Of a stretch of DNA of 64,000 nucleotides, positions 44,237 to 54,364 are shown in pieces. The notes beneath the pieces were generated by a model. That model was not told the origin of the DNA, searched no databases, and worked only from the letters and a program-made list of their open reading frames with translations. The position numbers were made by a program, and so were the translations under genes. Every line of letters begins with the position of its first letter. Within the stretch, counting starts at the first letter, position 1. The stretch covers positions 2,170,001-2,234,000 of the forward strand of contig NZ_JBDZDN010000001.1 of assembly GCF_040049215.1 (NCBI RefSeq). Reading direction: 5' to 3'. Source of the stretch: Mesorhizobium_K sp040049215 (GTDB lineage Bacteria > Pseudomonadota > Alphaproteobacteria > Rhizobiales > Rhizobiaceae).

Positions 44237-45694
44237 CTATTTCTTTCTTACCGGCGCAAGGATGTCGAAAGGCAGATCGTTTTCCTGTTGCGAAGGCGTA
44301 CGCGCATAGGTTTCTGTCTCGGCGGTCTCCGGCACATCGAATTCGCCCCGAGCATAGGCGTCGGCCTGCTTCGGAGCCGTAATGTCCATAGTCTTCAGGA
44401 GCTCACCGGTTGCGGCGAGCAGACGGTATTCGGCGAAGAGCGAAGCGAAACGCGCCGTGTCTGCGAGTGTCGCGGTGTTGAAGCGCGTGTTCTGTGCGTC
44501 AAGCACGTCGAGCAGCGAACGCTCCCCGACCTTGAACTGCTCCCGGTACGAGGTCACCAACTGCGCGCTGGAGTTGGCCTGCTGGGCGAGCGACTTCGCG
44601 AGCTCAGCCTGGCGGAAGCGGCGCTCCCATGACGTGCGAACTGCCTCCTCGATCTCGCGATAGACTTGATGCAGCGCCATGCGTTGCTCGCTGGTGCGGC
44701 GGATCTGCTCCTGTTCATTGGCCTTGTCGATGCCGCCGCGATAGAGATTCCACCGCAGCACCAGGCGGGCTTGCAAGTCGTTGGTGTTGCCATCGTCGCC
44801 ATTGATGTCGTCGCCTACGAGGGCGCTGCCCTCGGCCACGATCTCGGGACCGAACTTGGCGCGGGCAGCGTCAACGAGGGCGGCGGCGGCGTCGATGTCG
44901 CTTGACACCATATGGACGCGCGGATTGTTTGTGCGTGCAAGCCCGATCGCATCGTCGAGAGAGCGCGGCAGCGCCTTGGCGACCGAGCCCGGCTGCTTCG
45001 GATTGGTGAGCGGTTTGCCGACCGTCTTGAAGAAGCGTATCTTCGCCTGCTCGAGTTCCTCGGTTGCTTCAATGAGGCGGGAACGGGCAGCATAAACCCG
45101 CTCCTCAGCCTGCTGGCGGTCGGCGTCCGTCAGCGCGCCGCCATCCACACTTTCGTTAATGTCCCCAGCTATCGATTGGTGCACGCCGAGGTTCTTCTTG
45201 GCCTCGGAGACGATCTGCGCCTGCAGCATATATTCGAGATAGTCCTGCACGACCGAGAGCGCGATGAATTCGGAACGCTCCAGCACCCGGAACGACGCGC
45301 CGTCGACCCGCGAGGCCTGGCGGTCCACTTCGGCACGGCGGGCGCCGCTGTCGTACAGCTTTTGGGTAATGACGAGGCCAGCCTCGTTCGGATAGAGCGC
45401 GTCGTCCTCGATATCGAGCGCGCGACGCGACGAGTTGTCGAGGCGGCGCACGCCAGTTGAGGCTTGGAGGTCAAGGCTCGGCAGATACAGGCCCTTTGCT
45501 TGGCGCAACTCGAACTCGATTGCCTCGCGATTCTCGATGGCTTGACCGATCTCGGGGTTGGACTCCACGGCGACTGCTATCGCCTCCCGAAGCGTGAGCG
45601 CGTTCGCATTCCCGCAAGAAAGCATGGTTGCAGCCGTCAGCAGGCCCAGCGACCTTCTGATCGACGAAAAACGCCGACTACCCATGGCACCCAC
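44237..45694 (-). CDS. TolC-family outer membrane channel (LapE-like)
   Basis: Outer membrane protein of 485 residues that completes the type I secretion route. A signal peptide covers about residues 1-32 (ATMLSCGNANA). The mature part begins LTLREAIAVAVESNPEIGQAIENREAIEFELRQAKGLYLPSLDL, a classic TolC-family opening, and a second OEP half starts near residue 240 (LDDAIGLARTNNP). It heads the minus operon and is divergent from the adhesin gene. Confidence 0.93.
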   Translation of the reverse strand: MGAMGSRRFSSIRRSLGLLTAATMLSCGNANALTLREAIAVAVESNPEIGQAIENREAIEFELRQAKGLYLPSLDLQASTGVRRLDNSSRRALDIEDDALYPNEAGLVITQKLYDSGARRAEVDRQASRVDGASFRVLERSEFIALSVVQDYLEYMLQAQIVSEAKKNLGVHQSIAGDINESVDGGALTDADRQQAEERVYAARSRLIEATEELEQAKIRFFKTVGKPLTNPKQPGSVAKALPRSLDDAIGLARTNNPRVHMVSSDIDAAAALVDAARAKFGPEIVAEGSALVGDDINGDDGNTNDLQARLVLRWNLYRGGIDKANEQEQIRRTSEQRMALHQVYREIEEAVRTSWERRFRQAELAKSLAQQANSSAQLVTSYREQFKVGERSLLDVLDAQNTRFNTATLADTARFASLFAEYRLLAATGELLKTMDITAPKQADAYARGEFDVPETAETETYARTPSQQENDLPFDILAPVRKK

Positions 45695-45843
45695 CCAACT
45701 AGTCCACGACGCCTAAGCGCCAGCCCTGCCTAATTCATTAGCACCAAGCCTAGGTTGCAATCTACCCCCCAACATGCCTGGTCTCAGAAACTTGCACTAC
45801 TTTAGAAGTCTAACGCCCCCGATTTCGCTGCGAATGGGCAGGC

Positions 45844-45865
45844 TTTGTGTCGAAAAAGACACAAA
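45844..45865. promoter_or_regulatory. Inverted repeat TTTGTGTC-N6-GACACAAA
   Basis: Eight-base perfect arms around GAAAAA, between the divergent TolC and adhesin genes. There is no T-run after it, so an operator is more likely than a terminator. Confidence 0.5.
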
Positions 45866-46082
45866 ACCTTGGTCCGCCGACCTGTTTTCTCACGTTAACG
45901 CTGTGACAAAGAGAGGCGGATGGAGAGCGGGGCGCTGTGCATGTTGGCTGGCGTCTCGCGGAGTTGCGGCACACTGGCTGGCCTTGGTCGCGGACGTCGA
46001 TGCACCTTTCTAGATTGTTTCGCAGATCGACTGGCATGTTGATCCGCTCCGCCGATTAACCAGTTGCGCGGACTTTCCACCC

Positions 46083-46103
46083 GCATAACATATCTGGTTA
46101 TGC
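46083..46103. promoter_or_regulatory. Inverted repeat GCATAAC-N7-GTTATGC
   Basis: Seven-base perfect arms with a seven-base spacer, about 74 bases upstream of the adhesin start. Position fits a regulator site at the adhesin promoter. Confidence 0.5.
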
Positions 46104-46176
46104 AGTATTCCTTAACTTAGGATTGCCTTTTTCGTCACGGCTGCCTTTGAATGCCCATTCATGGGTGGGCTTGATC

Positions 46177-49100
46177 ATGACGAGTGTTGAGTTGGACGGC
46201 GCTGCCGGTAGCTGGGGTGCCGATTTTGGACAGCCGGCGGATGATGCGGGCGACCAGTTGTATGGTCACGGGCTTGCCCAGGCCTCCGAGCCTTCGTCCC
46301 AACCAGCCGACCCTGCGGCAAGCGCGCCCGATCCCGTACCTGCGGCATTCGGTGATCCGGTGCCAGTGGATGCCGGCAGCGGAACACCCGTACAGCTAGA
46401 CGCCGCAGGCGCCGTTCGGCCAAGCGGTGAGCCCACTGAATATGTCGCAGATGCCGGCAACCTGGTCCGGCTTCCCGCCAACGCAAGCATCGACAACATC
46501 CGCGTCGAAGGCGACAACCTTGTTCTTGAGCAGGCCGACGGTACGCTAATCGTTATCAAGGATGCGGCAGCCAACGTTCCGACCTTCGTCATCGGCGAGG
46601 TCGAGGTGCCGCGGGTAGCGCTGCTGGCAGCCCTCGAAGGTAGTGGTATCGATGTCGCTTTCGGCGCCGACGGTTCCATCAATGCGTCGCCTGGCGATAA
46701 TCAGCCCAACAGCTCGGGCGGTAACTTCGAGCAGCCCCCTGGCGGCATCGGCGACGGCTTCGACCTTTCCGCCCTCCTGCCGCCGACCGCTTTGGCGTTC
46801 CCGCAGTACGAGGGAAAGGAACTCTATCCAAGCTTAGAGGAGGAGAATGTTGCCGGCGAGGTTCTCGACGGCACGGCTTCGCTGACGGTTGCCGAAGAGG
46901 GGCTGAACGACGACGGCTCAGACCTGCCTGGCGGCAGCACGGACGAGACCGATGCCACGGGCACGCTGCAGTTCAAGGCGGGTTCGGACGCGCTGACGGT
47001 GCAGTTCGCGGCGCTTGCCGGCCAGCCGCAGCCCGGCGCCGGCTTCGACCCGACCGAGTTCGGCCTGCCCGTGGGCACGCAGCTGGTCTGGGCCTATGGC
47101 TCGAGCGGCACCGACAAGACGGTGCTGATCGGCTCGCTCGGTGGCGTCGACAAGATCCAGCTCAGCCTTGGCGGCACCCTGGCGATCGCGGCCGGCGCGA
47201 CCGGCAACGTCACGGTGACGGCGACGCTGCTCGACGAGACGCCGCACGATTTCACCGGCACCACGGCGAAGAACAGCTTCACAATCAGCGGCGTCGACGT
47301 CGAGGCGGTGGACAGCGACAGCGCGGCGCTGACCGCCACGGTCGACGTCTCGGTCACCGACGACATTCCCACGCTTGTGATCAACGATCCGGATGCGACC
47401 GCCGACGACGCCACGACGGTGTCGGAAGGCGGCGGCGCTGCCGGCACGGTGAACGGCACCTGGACGCACGAGTCCGGCGCCGACGATCCGGCGACGGTGG
47501 AGATCAAGATCGACGACGGCGCCTATGCGACGGTCGCCTACGGGGTCGGCCAGACGGTTGTCGGCGCCGGCGGCGAGACGCTCGGCACGCTGACCATCGA
47601 CAATGACGGCGAGTGGCATTTCGTGTCCGCCGCCAACATCGACCAGGATCTCGACACCGACTTCAGCTTCACCCTCAAGGTGACCGACTCGGAAGGCGAT
47701 TTCGTCGAGGACAGCTTCACCGTCAACGTCACCGACGTGGCCGGCGAGGTTCTCGACGGCACGGCTTCGCTGACGGTTGCCGAAGAGGGGCTGAACGACG
47801 ACGGCTCAGACCTGCCTGGCGGCAGCACGGACGAGACCGATGCCACGGGCACGCTGCAGTTCNNNNNNNNNNNNNNNNNNNNNNNNNNNNNNNNNNNNNN
47901 NNNNNNNNNNNNNNNNNNNNNNNNNNNNNNNNNNNNNNNNNNNNNNNNNNNNNNNNNNNNNNCGGCGAGTGGCATTTCGTGTCCGCCGCCAACATCGACC
48001 AGGATCTCGACACCGACTTCAGCTTCACCCTCAAGGTGACCGACTCGGAAGGCGATTTCGTCGAGGACAGCTTCACCGTCAACGTAGCGGATGCCCCTGT
48101 ATGGGAACTCACAGCTGCCGGTTCCGGAGATCCGACCCGCAACACCGTTTTGGAAGGGGCGCTGGCATCCTATACTCTCGACCTGACGAGTGCGACGCCA
48201 CTGCCCGGCGTCACCTATACTGTCCAGCTTTCCGTCAATTTCGCCTGGGTGGATCCGGCTGGCGACAAGGACAACGCGAGTGCCGCCGACATCACTGCCA
48301 CGGGCACCCAGAACTCGGTGCTCCAGGCACTTGCGGACTCAATCAACGCCGCCGGAGTGTCTGGGATCACGGCATCCTTCACCCCAGGCAACACCTATGT
48401 GACTGTCAGCGCCTTGAATCCGGCAGCGAGCAGCGTGACGTTCAACCTGCCTGCATTGGACGACACGATCTTCGAAAACACCGAGGATCTCGGCGTGGTC
48501 ATAACCTCGCCGTCGGCCAACTCGACGATCAACGCTGCGGCGAATGAGGTGACGACGAACATCGTCAATACGGATGCTCCTCCGAACGTGAGCCTGCTGG
48601 GGGTGCTCGTTATCAATGAAGTCGGGCTGAATGCATCAGTTGCGCAGTCGTTCAAGGTTGGCGGAACAGACTACGTGATACCAGCCGGACTTAGCTATAT
48701 CGAGATCAAGAATCTGTCGACAAACGCATCCGACACCAGCGGTAGCAAGGTTCCGACGCTCAGGCTCGAGATCACCGATGGCACGGATACCGTCTATGTC
48801 AGCCTGAGCACGCTGAGCGCCATGGATGCCAACAACTATCTCGTGCTCTATGAAAACGGCACATGGGTCGAATACGAGGCGGATGGGGATCCCAAGCAGA
48901 CCGGCACCTATACTTATTTCAATCCGGTGACACAGGCGGAGACTTCCGCGGCCGGCCTCAACTGGGATTCGGTGATACCCGCCGGAACCACCACTTCCGA
49001 TCCGATCGGTGTCAGCCTGTACCAGAAGGTCGATACGAATCTATTTACGGTGGACGGGTTCCTCGCGAACGGCGTCAACATTGGATCCGACAACGGTACC

Positions 49101-50432
49101 CTCGGGGATCCGGACAACAAACTGACGCTTGGCAATGTCATCTGGAATGGAGCGAGCGGAAATCTCGCGCCGGCAAGCGCTACGACCCTGCTCGGCTCCG
49201 CGCTTACGCAGAACAGCCAATATAACGGAACGCTTGGCGATCAGTACCAGATGGCTCTCACTCTCGGCCTGTCCTCCCTGCTTCCGATTCAATTCATCGA
49301 CGACAGCGCGGCGCAGGGCGTCCAGAATTCGGATTCGACGTCGTTGATCTATGCCCGCGAATTCAATCCAACCAACATCAATAGCATCGGCCAACCTGGC
49401 GACGACAACCGCGCCGACCAGCCGATTCAGACGGACTCCAACAAGGAATCGGACTGGACGGTCACCTACGGCAACACGCAGGGCAGGACCAACCAGGTCG
49501 GAACCGGCGTCAATGATGGTGGTGTTGACTCCGCGAATCCGCAGGACTCCGCCGACGAGACCGACCCTGATCAGGCCTTCAAGGACGGAAACCTGGACAA
49601 TTCCGGGGTCGATGCCCAGTTCGCCGGGCAATCCGTGCTGATCGCCGGCGGGAACGATAGTGCTTTGACCGGGTTCCGCGGCGGCGACGGCCAGGACTAT
49701 CTCTATGGCACCACGGGCAACGACAGCATGTTCGGCGGGACCAACAACGACCTGCTGTTCGGGAATTCCGGTAACGACACGCTAAGCGGCGACGCAGGTG
49801 CCGACCTGCTGGTCGACATCCTCGGGCAAGATACGCTGCAGGGCGGAACCGGCGACGACACCCTTATCTCGGGTTCCGAGTTCAAGCTTTGGAGCGGCGG
49901 AGGTTTCGTCGACACCAAGACACTCCCTGGATGGGACGTCGCAGGCTCCCAGACCGCTCTGGTGCTTGACGGAATTGCGCTGACCGGCTTCGAGGATATT
50001 CTGGACGGCGGCGCAGGCAATGACATCCTCATCGGTGGCCTTGGAGACGATCAGTTGATCGGCGGCCTCGGAGCGGATTTGCTGTCGGGTGGCGGAGGCG
50101 CCAATCTTCTCGACGTCTCGGAGGCGAACCAGTCGAGGGACATCGTCCAGTTTACGGGGGAGGCGCTCGATGCGCTCGATGCCGACGATCTCATAGTCGG
50201 CTTCAACACCGCCAACGATGTGATCGACCTCTCGGAGCTCTTCGACGTCGCCGCAGGCAAGACCATCGCCGACTATGCCGACATTGACGGCACCGCGCTG
50301 AAGATTGACATGACCGGCTCAGGAGGAGCTGGCGGCTGGAATACGATTGCGACTTTCCAGAGCGCGCCGGTTGGCGTTGTCACGGTGCTGTACAATAACA
50401 ATGGTGCCGATGACACAACTGGCATAATTTAG
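46177..50432 (+). CDS. Large RTX/DUF5801 type I-secreted adhesin (interrupted by assembly gap)
   Basis: Surface protein exported by the adjacent type I system. The N-terminus (about residues 1-220) includes NLVRLPANASIDNIRVEGDNLVLEQADGTLIVIKD, like BapA/LapA-type retention regions, and a DGAAGS near the start that could suit LapG-type cleavage. Repeats of 296 residues with DUF5801/VCBS-like sheets follow and contain the gap. After them come a Calx-beta-like stretch, a lamin-tail-like part (VLVINEVGLN, YIEIKNLS), RTX calcium repeats (GGDGQDYLYG, GGTGDDTLIS, GGAGNDILIGGLGDDQLIGG) and a type I secretion signal at the end. The frame before the gap and the frame after it differ, but the difference is what a missing whole number of repeats would give, so this is one gene. 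ATG 46177 is chosen. Confidence 0.88.
46852..47862 (+). repeat. 888-bp tandem adhesin repeat (one full unit plus start of the next)
   Basis: GCCGGCGAGGTTCTCGACGG begins at 46852 and again at 47740, exactly 888 bases (296 codons) apart. 46852-46973 and 47740-47862 are near-identical. The sequence after the gap (47963-48085) matches 47607-47729, near the end of a unit. Confidence 0.9.
47863..47962. other. Assembly gap (100 N)
   Basis: Placeholder in the tandem repeat. From flanking unit offsets (about 122 before, 755 after) the true missing length should be 632 bases plus any multiple of 888, which also restores the reading frame. Confidence 0.95.
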
Positions 50433-50514
50433 CACGTGTGGCCGACACTTGACGAATAAATGGTCCATCCAAACAAGTGTAGGTAGCGCGGGCTACAAGT
50501 TAAGGTTGCAGACC

Positions 50515-50859
50515 ATGGCAGAGTCGGAGAGCATACTTCCCGAACAGGCTGGCGGCGATTTCTTACCCGAGCTTGTTCCCGTGTTTGGGACCAGCGTTGA
50601 GCAGCAACACTTGGAAGCGCAGCAGCCTATTGTCGCGGCTGAAGATATTCTGTTTGGCGAAATTATCGACATTTCCGACCTGATACCGCGCTTATCGCCG
50701 GAGGCGGCGGCGCCGGGGATTTCGTTGATGGAAATGACGTATGCAGTCAAGCCCAGTGCGGCCGACGGCAGCGACGCACTGGCCGCGTCCGGGCATGCGG
50801 GGGCGCTGACCATTCTCTACGACGACGACATACTGGCTTCGGGTGGCGCGATCCTGTAA
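50515..50859 (+). CDS. Small acidic hypothetical protein downstream of the adhesin
   Basis: Protein of 114 residues, not recognised. It is acidic and rich in Ala, Glu and Asp (ESILPEQAGGDF, AAEDILFGEIIDISDLIP), with no signal peptide, and ends ALTILYDDDILASGGAIL. ATG 50515 has a weak site; the frame opens upstream without conserved features. It starts 82 bases after the adhesin stop, so it may be co-transcribed and could be a further type I substrate or a chaperone; there is no RTX repeat to support export. Confidence 0.55.
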   Translation: MAESESILPEQAGGDFLPELVPVFGTSVEQQHLEAQQPIVAAEDILFGEIIDISDLIPRLSPEAAAPGISLMEMTYAVKPSAADGSDALAASGHAGALTILYDDDILASGGAIL

Positions 50860-50926
50860 AGTTGGTACAAGGTGGGTAAGTTTTCGGCAGCCATTCTTCT
50901 GCGGAGACGGACAAAGGGGGGAAGTG

Positions 50927-51301
50927 ATGGTTTCTCGCACAATCAGATATGCGCTCTTGGCGGGCTCCTGCGCTTTCGGCTTCGTCGGCCAGGCTGTCGC
51001 CGCTGACCTTTCCACGGGGCTCGACGCCGACTATTGCGCGGCGGCCGGAACTTCCAACCTCGTTCTGACTGAAAACATGACCGATCTGAAGGGCGAAGTC
51101 GTGCGGCTGATGGACGAATCCGTCGCGGTAGCCTCTTCCAGCGAATGGATCAACTCGTCGCGCCCTGTCTTCGTCTGGGCATCAGAAGCCAAGGTCGCTT
51201 GCGGCAAGGCTTATGGTTATCTCCGCACCAACTACAGGGACGATGATACCATCAACAAATGCGAGTGCTTCTACAGCCGCATGGTCGAATACATGAACTG
51301 A
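50927..51301 (+). CDS. Small periplasmic hypothetical protein
   Basis: Protein of 124 residues with a clear signal peptide, MVSRTIRYALLAGSCAFGF to about VAA, and a GGGGGAAG-like ribosome binding site at ATG 50927. The mature ~98 residues have four cysteines (DYCAAAG, KVACGKAYG, KCECF), probably forming disulfides in the periplasm. No family is recognised. It follows the adhesin and the acidic small gene on the same strand. Confidence 0.7.
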   Translation: MVSRTIRYALLAGSCAFGFVGQAVAADLSTGLDADYCAAAGTSNLVLTENMTDLKGEVVRLMDESVAVASSSEWINSSRPVFVWASEAKVACGKAYGYLRTNYRDDDTINKCECFYSRMVEYMN

Positions 51302-51369
51302 GTCTTCGGCGCATTGCTGCAGGCGGCGTCGTGCTTTACATAAGCGATGTTGTGCGGCCGCGGCAGGGA

Positions 51370-52446
51370 GCTTCCGGTGGATTAGCGGAGAAGCTGCGCT
51401 GCGCAGTCTACACCCGCAAGTCGACAGAGGAGGGGCTCGACCGGGAGTTCAACTCGCTGGACGCGCAGCGCGAGGCCTGTGCCGCCTTCATCATATCACA
51501 GGTCGGGTTGGGCTGACGCCTGATAGCCGATCACTATGATGATCGCGGAATCTCGGGCGGAACAATGGAGCGGCCGGCCCTAAAACGCCTGCTGCAGGAT
51601 ATCTGCGACCGGAAGGTCGATGTGGTCGTCGTCTACAAAGATCGACCGGCTGACCCGCTCGCTGATGGACTTTTCCAAAATCGTCGAGGTGTTCGACGCC
51701 AACGACATCTCCTTCCTCTCGGTTACACAACAGTTCAATACGACCACCTCGATGGGGCAGGCTGACGTTGGCTGGCGGCTGCCGGCCGACGAACTGGAGC
51801 GCACAATCCTGCATCAACTGGACGTGATGCTTCGAGACCACGTCAAACTGTCTGAATGGGCTGGCATGCTGGTGCCCGCAATCCCGGTTCAAGCAGCAAT
51901 CACCAGGGGAGGGGCGATCCGCGGTGCACTCCAGACCTCATCGCCACAGCGGATACATTCGTTACGGCGTCTGGTTCGCGCCATCCACATCAAGCCAGGC
52001 GAAATGGTCTTGGTGATCGATGCGCATTCGTTTATTGGCGAGACGGGCAGCACGAGCTCCGATCGGGCCGCGCAACGCGAACACTACTCAGTCGTCATCT
52101 CAGTACCGATGACTCTGAGGCGCAGGGCGCCGAGGCCGGGCTCGTTCTTGAGGGACATTCACTGGGCAGGAAACCTGATGATGGCCTCGTTGAAGCGGTG
52201 GCAAAGGCCCATGTCATGCTTGGCATGCTGACCGACGGCTCGGGACGGACTATCGCAGACGCGGCGAGCGACGCTGGCGTCCACGTTGCAGACGCAAGCC
52301 GCATCCTTCCGCTCGCCTTCCTGGCACCGAAGATTGCCGACGCGATCCTGCGCGGCCGCCAGCCGGTCGAACTCACAGCCCGCGCGCTGATGCGCGACGA
52401 CCTGCCCCACCTCTGGACCGATCAGCTTCAGCAGTTCGGCATTTAA
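51370..52446 (+). pseudogene. Decayed large serine recombinase
   Basis: The N-terminal resolvase start is visible (RCAVYTRKSTEEGLDREFNSLDAQREAC) and continues in other frames: DHYDDRGISGGTMERPALKRLL, then KIDRLTRSLMDFSKIVEVFD and SFLSVTQQFNTTTSMG. This requires at least two frameshifts near 51515 and 51645. After TSMG the recombinase middle is missing, and C-terminal parts follow, WRLPADELERTILHQL and, in another frame, VADASRILPLAFLAPKIADAILRGRQP with an end typical of this family. It cannot make an active enzyme. Confidence 0.8.
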
Positions 52447-52636
52447 AGCGCGCTTGAACGGTCGTTCCACGGCCCTTCACGACCATCGGCGCCGAAATCT
52501 ATTGGACACGCTCCCCCGCCAAGAGAGACGATCCAGCGAATAGGCAGAGATCCCGGCGTCTCACCGCGTCTCTCTCCCAACAGTTTGCCGAAGAACGGTG
52601 CGCAACCGATTGAAATCGCTACGCTTTTCCAGCACC

Positions 52637-52742
52637 AGGAGTGAGACGGGAAAAATGCGGGCTGAGTGGTGAACCGAGCAGTCCACCGATAACAAGTCTC
52701 AGGTTCAAAATCCCTGAAATACAGGGAAAAAACAGGGAATTC
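52637..52742 (+). repeat. Dispersed repeat, copy B
   Basis: Same orientation as copy A at 36293-36398, sharing AGGAGTGAGACGGGAAAAAT, TGGTGAACCGAGCAGTC and the closing AAAAAACAGGGAA. It lies between the recombinase remnant and the methylase gene. Confidence 0.75.
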
Positions 52743-52833
52743 GCGCCTTTTTTGCGTTCCTGGGGCTGATTGCACGCCCAAATTGCGACGCGAACATAAT
52801 GGCTTAGGGAGAAATTCCCTGCATCCAGAAACA

Positions 52834-52897
52834 GGGAAAATAATCTCAGCGATCTGGGAATTTTGTCAACCGATCAGGGAACGAGTTTAGCCAAAAC
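52834..52897 (+). repeat. 21-22-bp GGGA-headed units
   Basis: Units at 52834, 52856 and 52877 are 22 and 21 bases apart and two begin CAGGGAA; they match the spacing and style of the array at 36489-36688. Confidence 0.6.
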
Positions 52898-53059
52898 AGG
52901 CAGGCGGCTTTTCTTCGTTATGGCGCTGCCAAATTGCCGAAACGGAACAAATACGGTACAAAGTGTCTCAACTGAGTCTGTTCACCGCCACGGCTCGGAC
53001 ACGCAACGTAGTAGATTGGGCGAATCAAAAGGAGGGAGACAACTGGATATGGAAAACAA

Positions 53060-54364
53060 ATGGGCGACCTGCACTGCGAGTACCTTCCGCTTCATACACT
53101 GAAGCCTTATTCCAAGAACGCGCGCACACATTCGCGCAAGCAGGTGAAGCAGATTGCGGAATCAATCCGCGGCTTTGGCTTCACCAATCCCATCCTGATC
53201 GATAGCGCTGACACCATCCTCGCCGGCCACGGGCGGGTGGAGGCGGCAAAGCTTCTCGGTATGTCAGAAGTTCCTTGTGTTCGCCTGGAGCATATGACGA
53301 CCGAACAAAAGCGGGCCTATGTGCTTGCCGACAACAAGCTAGCGCTTAATGCCGGTTGGGACGACGAGATTCTGGCCGAGGAATTGAGAGGCCTTCTAGA
53401 GGTCGACTTCAACGTCGAAGTCACCGGCTTCTCGATCTCCGAGATCGACAGCCTGGTCGAAGGGTTGATCCCGGAAGAACCCGGAGATCCCGATGACGAT
53501 GTACTTCCCGGGATCGATGACGCTTCACCGCGTTGCCGGCCAGGCGACATCTGGCAGTTGGGGCAGCACCGACTGATCTGCGGATCGGCCCTCGAAGCCG
53601 ATGTCGTATCCGCCCTGATGGGCGGTGAGCGGGCGCAAATGGTCTTTACCGACCCACCCTACAACGTGCCGATCGATGGCCATGTCGGGAACTCAGGCTC
53701 AGTTAAGCATCGCGAGTTCGCCATGGCGTCGGGGGAGATGTCGGTCTCCGAGTTCACCAGTTTCCTCCGGACTGGCTTCCAAAACCTTGTCCGCTTCAGC
53801 GTCGATGGCTCCATCCATTTTGTCTGCATGGACTGGCGCCATATGGCCGAGATGCTCGCCGCCGGCGAAGACATCTATTCGGAACTGAAGAACCTGATTG
53901 TCTGGGCCAAGGACAATGGCGGCATGGGAACCTTCTACCGGTCCCGGCATGAGTTAATCTTTGCGTTCAAGAGCGGGACGGCGCCGCACATCAACACGTT
54001 CGAGCTCGGCCAGCACGGCCGCTATCGCACCAATGTCTGGCAGTACCGCGGCGTGAACACGCTGAAGACCGGCCGGATGGATGAACTGTCTCTGCACCCG
54101 ACTGTAAAGCCGGTGCAGATGATTGCTGATGCCATCAAGGATGTGTCGGCCCGCGGTGGCATTGTGCTCGATCTCTTCGGCGGTTCCGGCTCGACCCTCA
54201 TTGCCGCGCACAAGACCGGTCGTCGTGGATTTCTATGCGAGCTCGATCCGATCTACTGCGATCGTATTATCCGGCGATGGGAAGCCTACGCGAAGGACGA
54301 GGCCGAACTCATCGCCTGTGGCATCGAGACCAGCCGACCGCCCGAGCTTCGCGAGGCGGCCTGA
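53060..54364 (+). CDS. ParB-domain DNA methyltransferase (DPPY type)
   Basis: Protein of 434 residues joining a ParB/sulfiredoxin-like N-terminus (LKPYSKNARTHSRKQVKQIAESIRGFGFTNPILID, AGHGRVEAAKLLG) to an adenine/cytosine-N methylase of the beta class. The catalytic motif is FTDPPYNVPI and the SAM-binding motif LDLFGGSGSTLIAA. Such proteins are common on prophages and integrated elements. No partner endonuclease is seen. Its stop overlaps the next start by one base. Confidence 0.92.
   Translation: MGDLHCEYLPLHTLKPYSKNARTHSRKQVKQIAESIRGFGFTNPILIDSADTILAGHGRVEAAKLLGMSEVPCVRLEHMTTEQKRAYVLADNKLALNAGWDDEILAEELRGLLEVDFNVEVTGFSISEIDSLVEGLIPEEPGDPDDDVLPGIDDASPRCRPGDIWQLGQHRLICGSALEADVVSALMGGERAQMVFTDPPYNVPIDGHVGNSGSVKHREFAMASGEMSVSEFTSFLRTGFQNLVRFSVDGSIHFVCMDWRHMAEMLAAGEDIYSELKNLIVWAKDNGGMGTFYRSRHELIFAFKSGTAPHINTFELGQHGRYRTNVWQYRGVNTLKTGRMDELSLHPTVKPVQMIADAIKDVSARGGIVLDLFGGSGSTLIAAHKTGRRGFLCELDPIYCDRIIRRWEAYAKDEAELIACGIETSRPPELREAA

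Larger units (their letters stand above)
45695..46176. other. Divergent regulatory region between secretion operon and adhesin
   Basis: No gene. It contains two perfect inverted repeats listed next, and presumably both divergent promoters. Confidence 0.6.
52447..53059. other. Repeat-bearing intergenic region
   Basis: No gene. It contains copy B of the dispersed repeat (52637-52742) and three 21-22-bp GGGA-headed units (52834-52897), plus short inverted repeats such as TCCCTG/CAGGGA at 52711-52727 and AGGGA/TCCCT at 52806-52820. Confidence 0.7.

Noticed and set aside
45844..45865. Intrinsic terminator
   Set aside because: The hairpin is AT-rich, lies far from either gene's stop, and is not followed by a T-run on either side.
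47863..47962. Adhesin interpreted as two genes or a frameshifted pseudogene
   Set aside because: The frame change is explained by the gap: the predicted missing length, 632 modulo 888, restores one frame.
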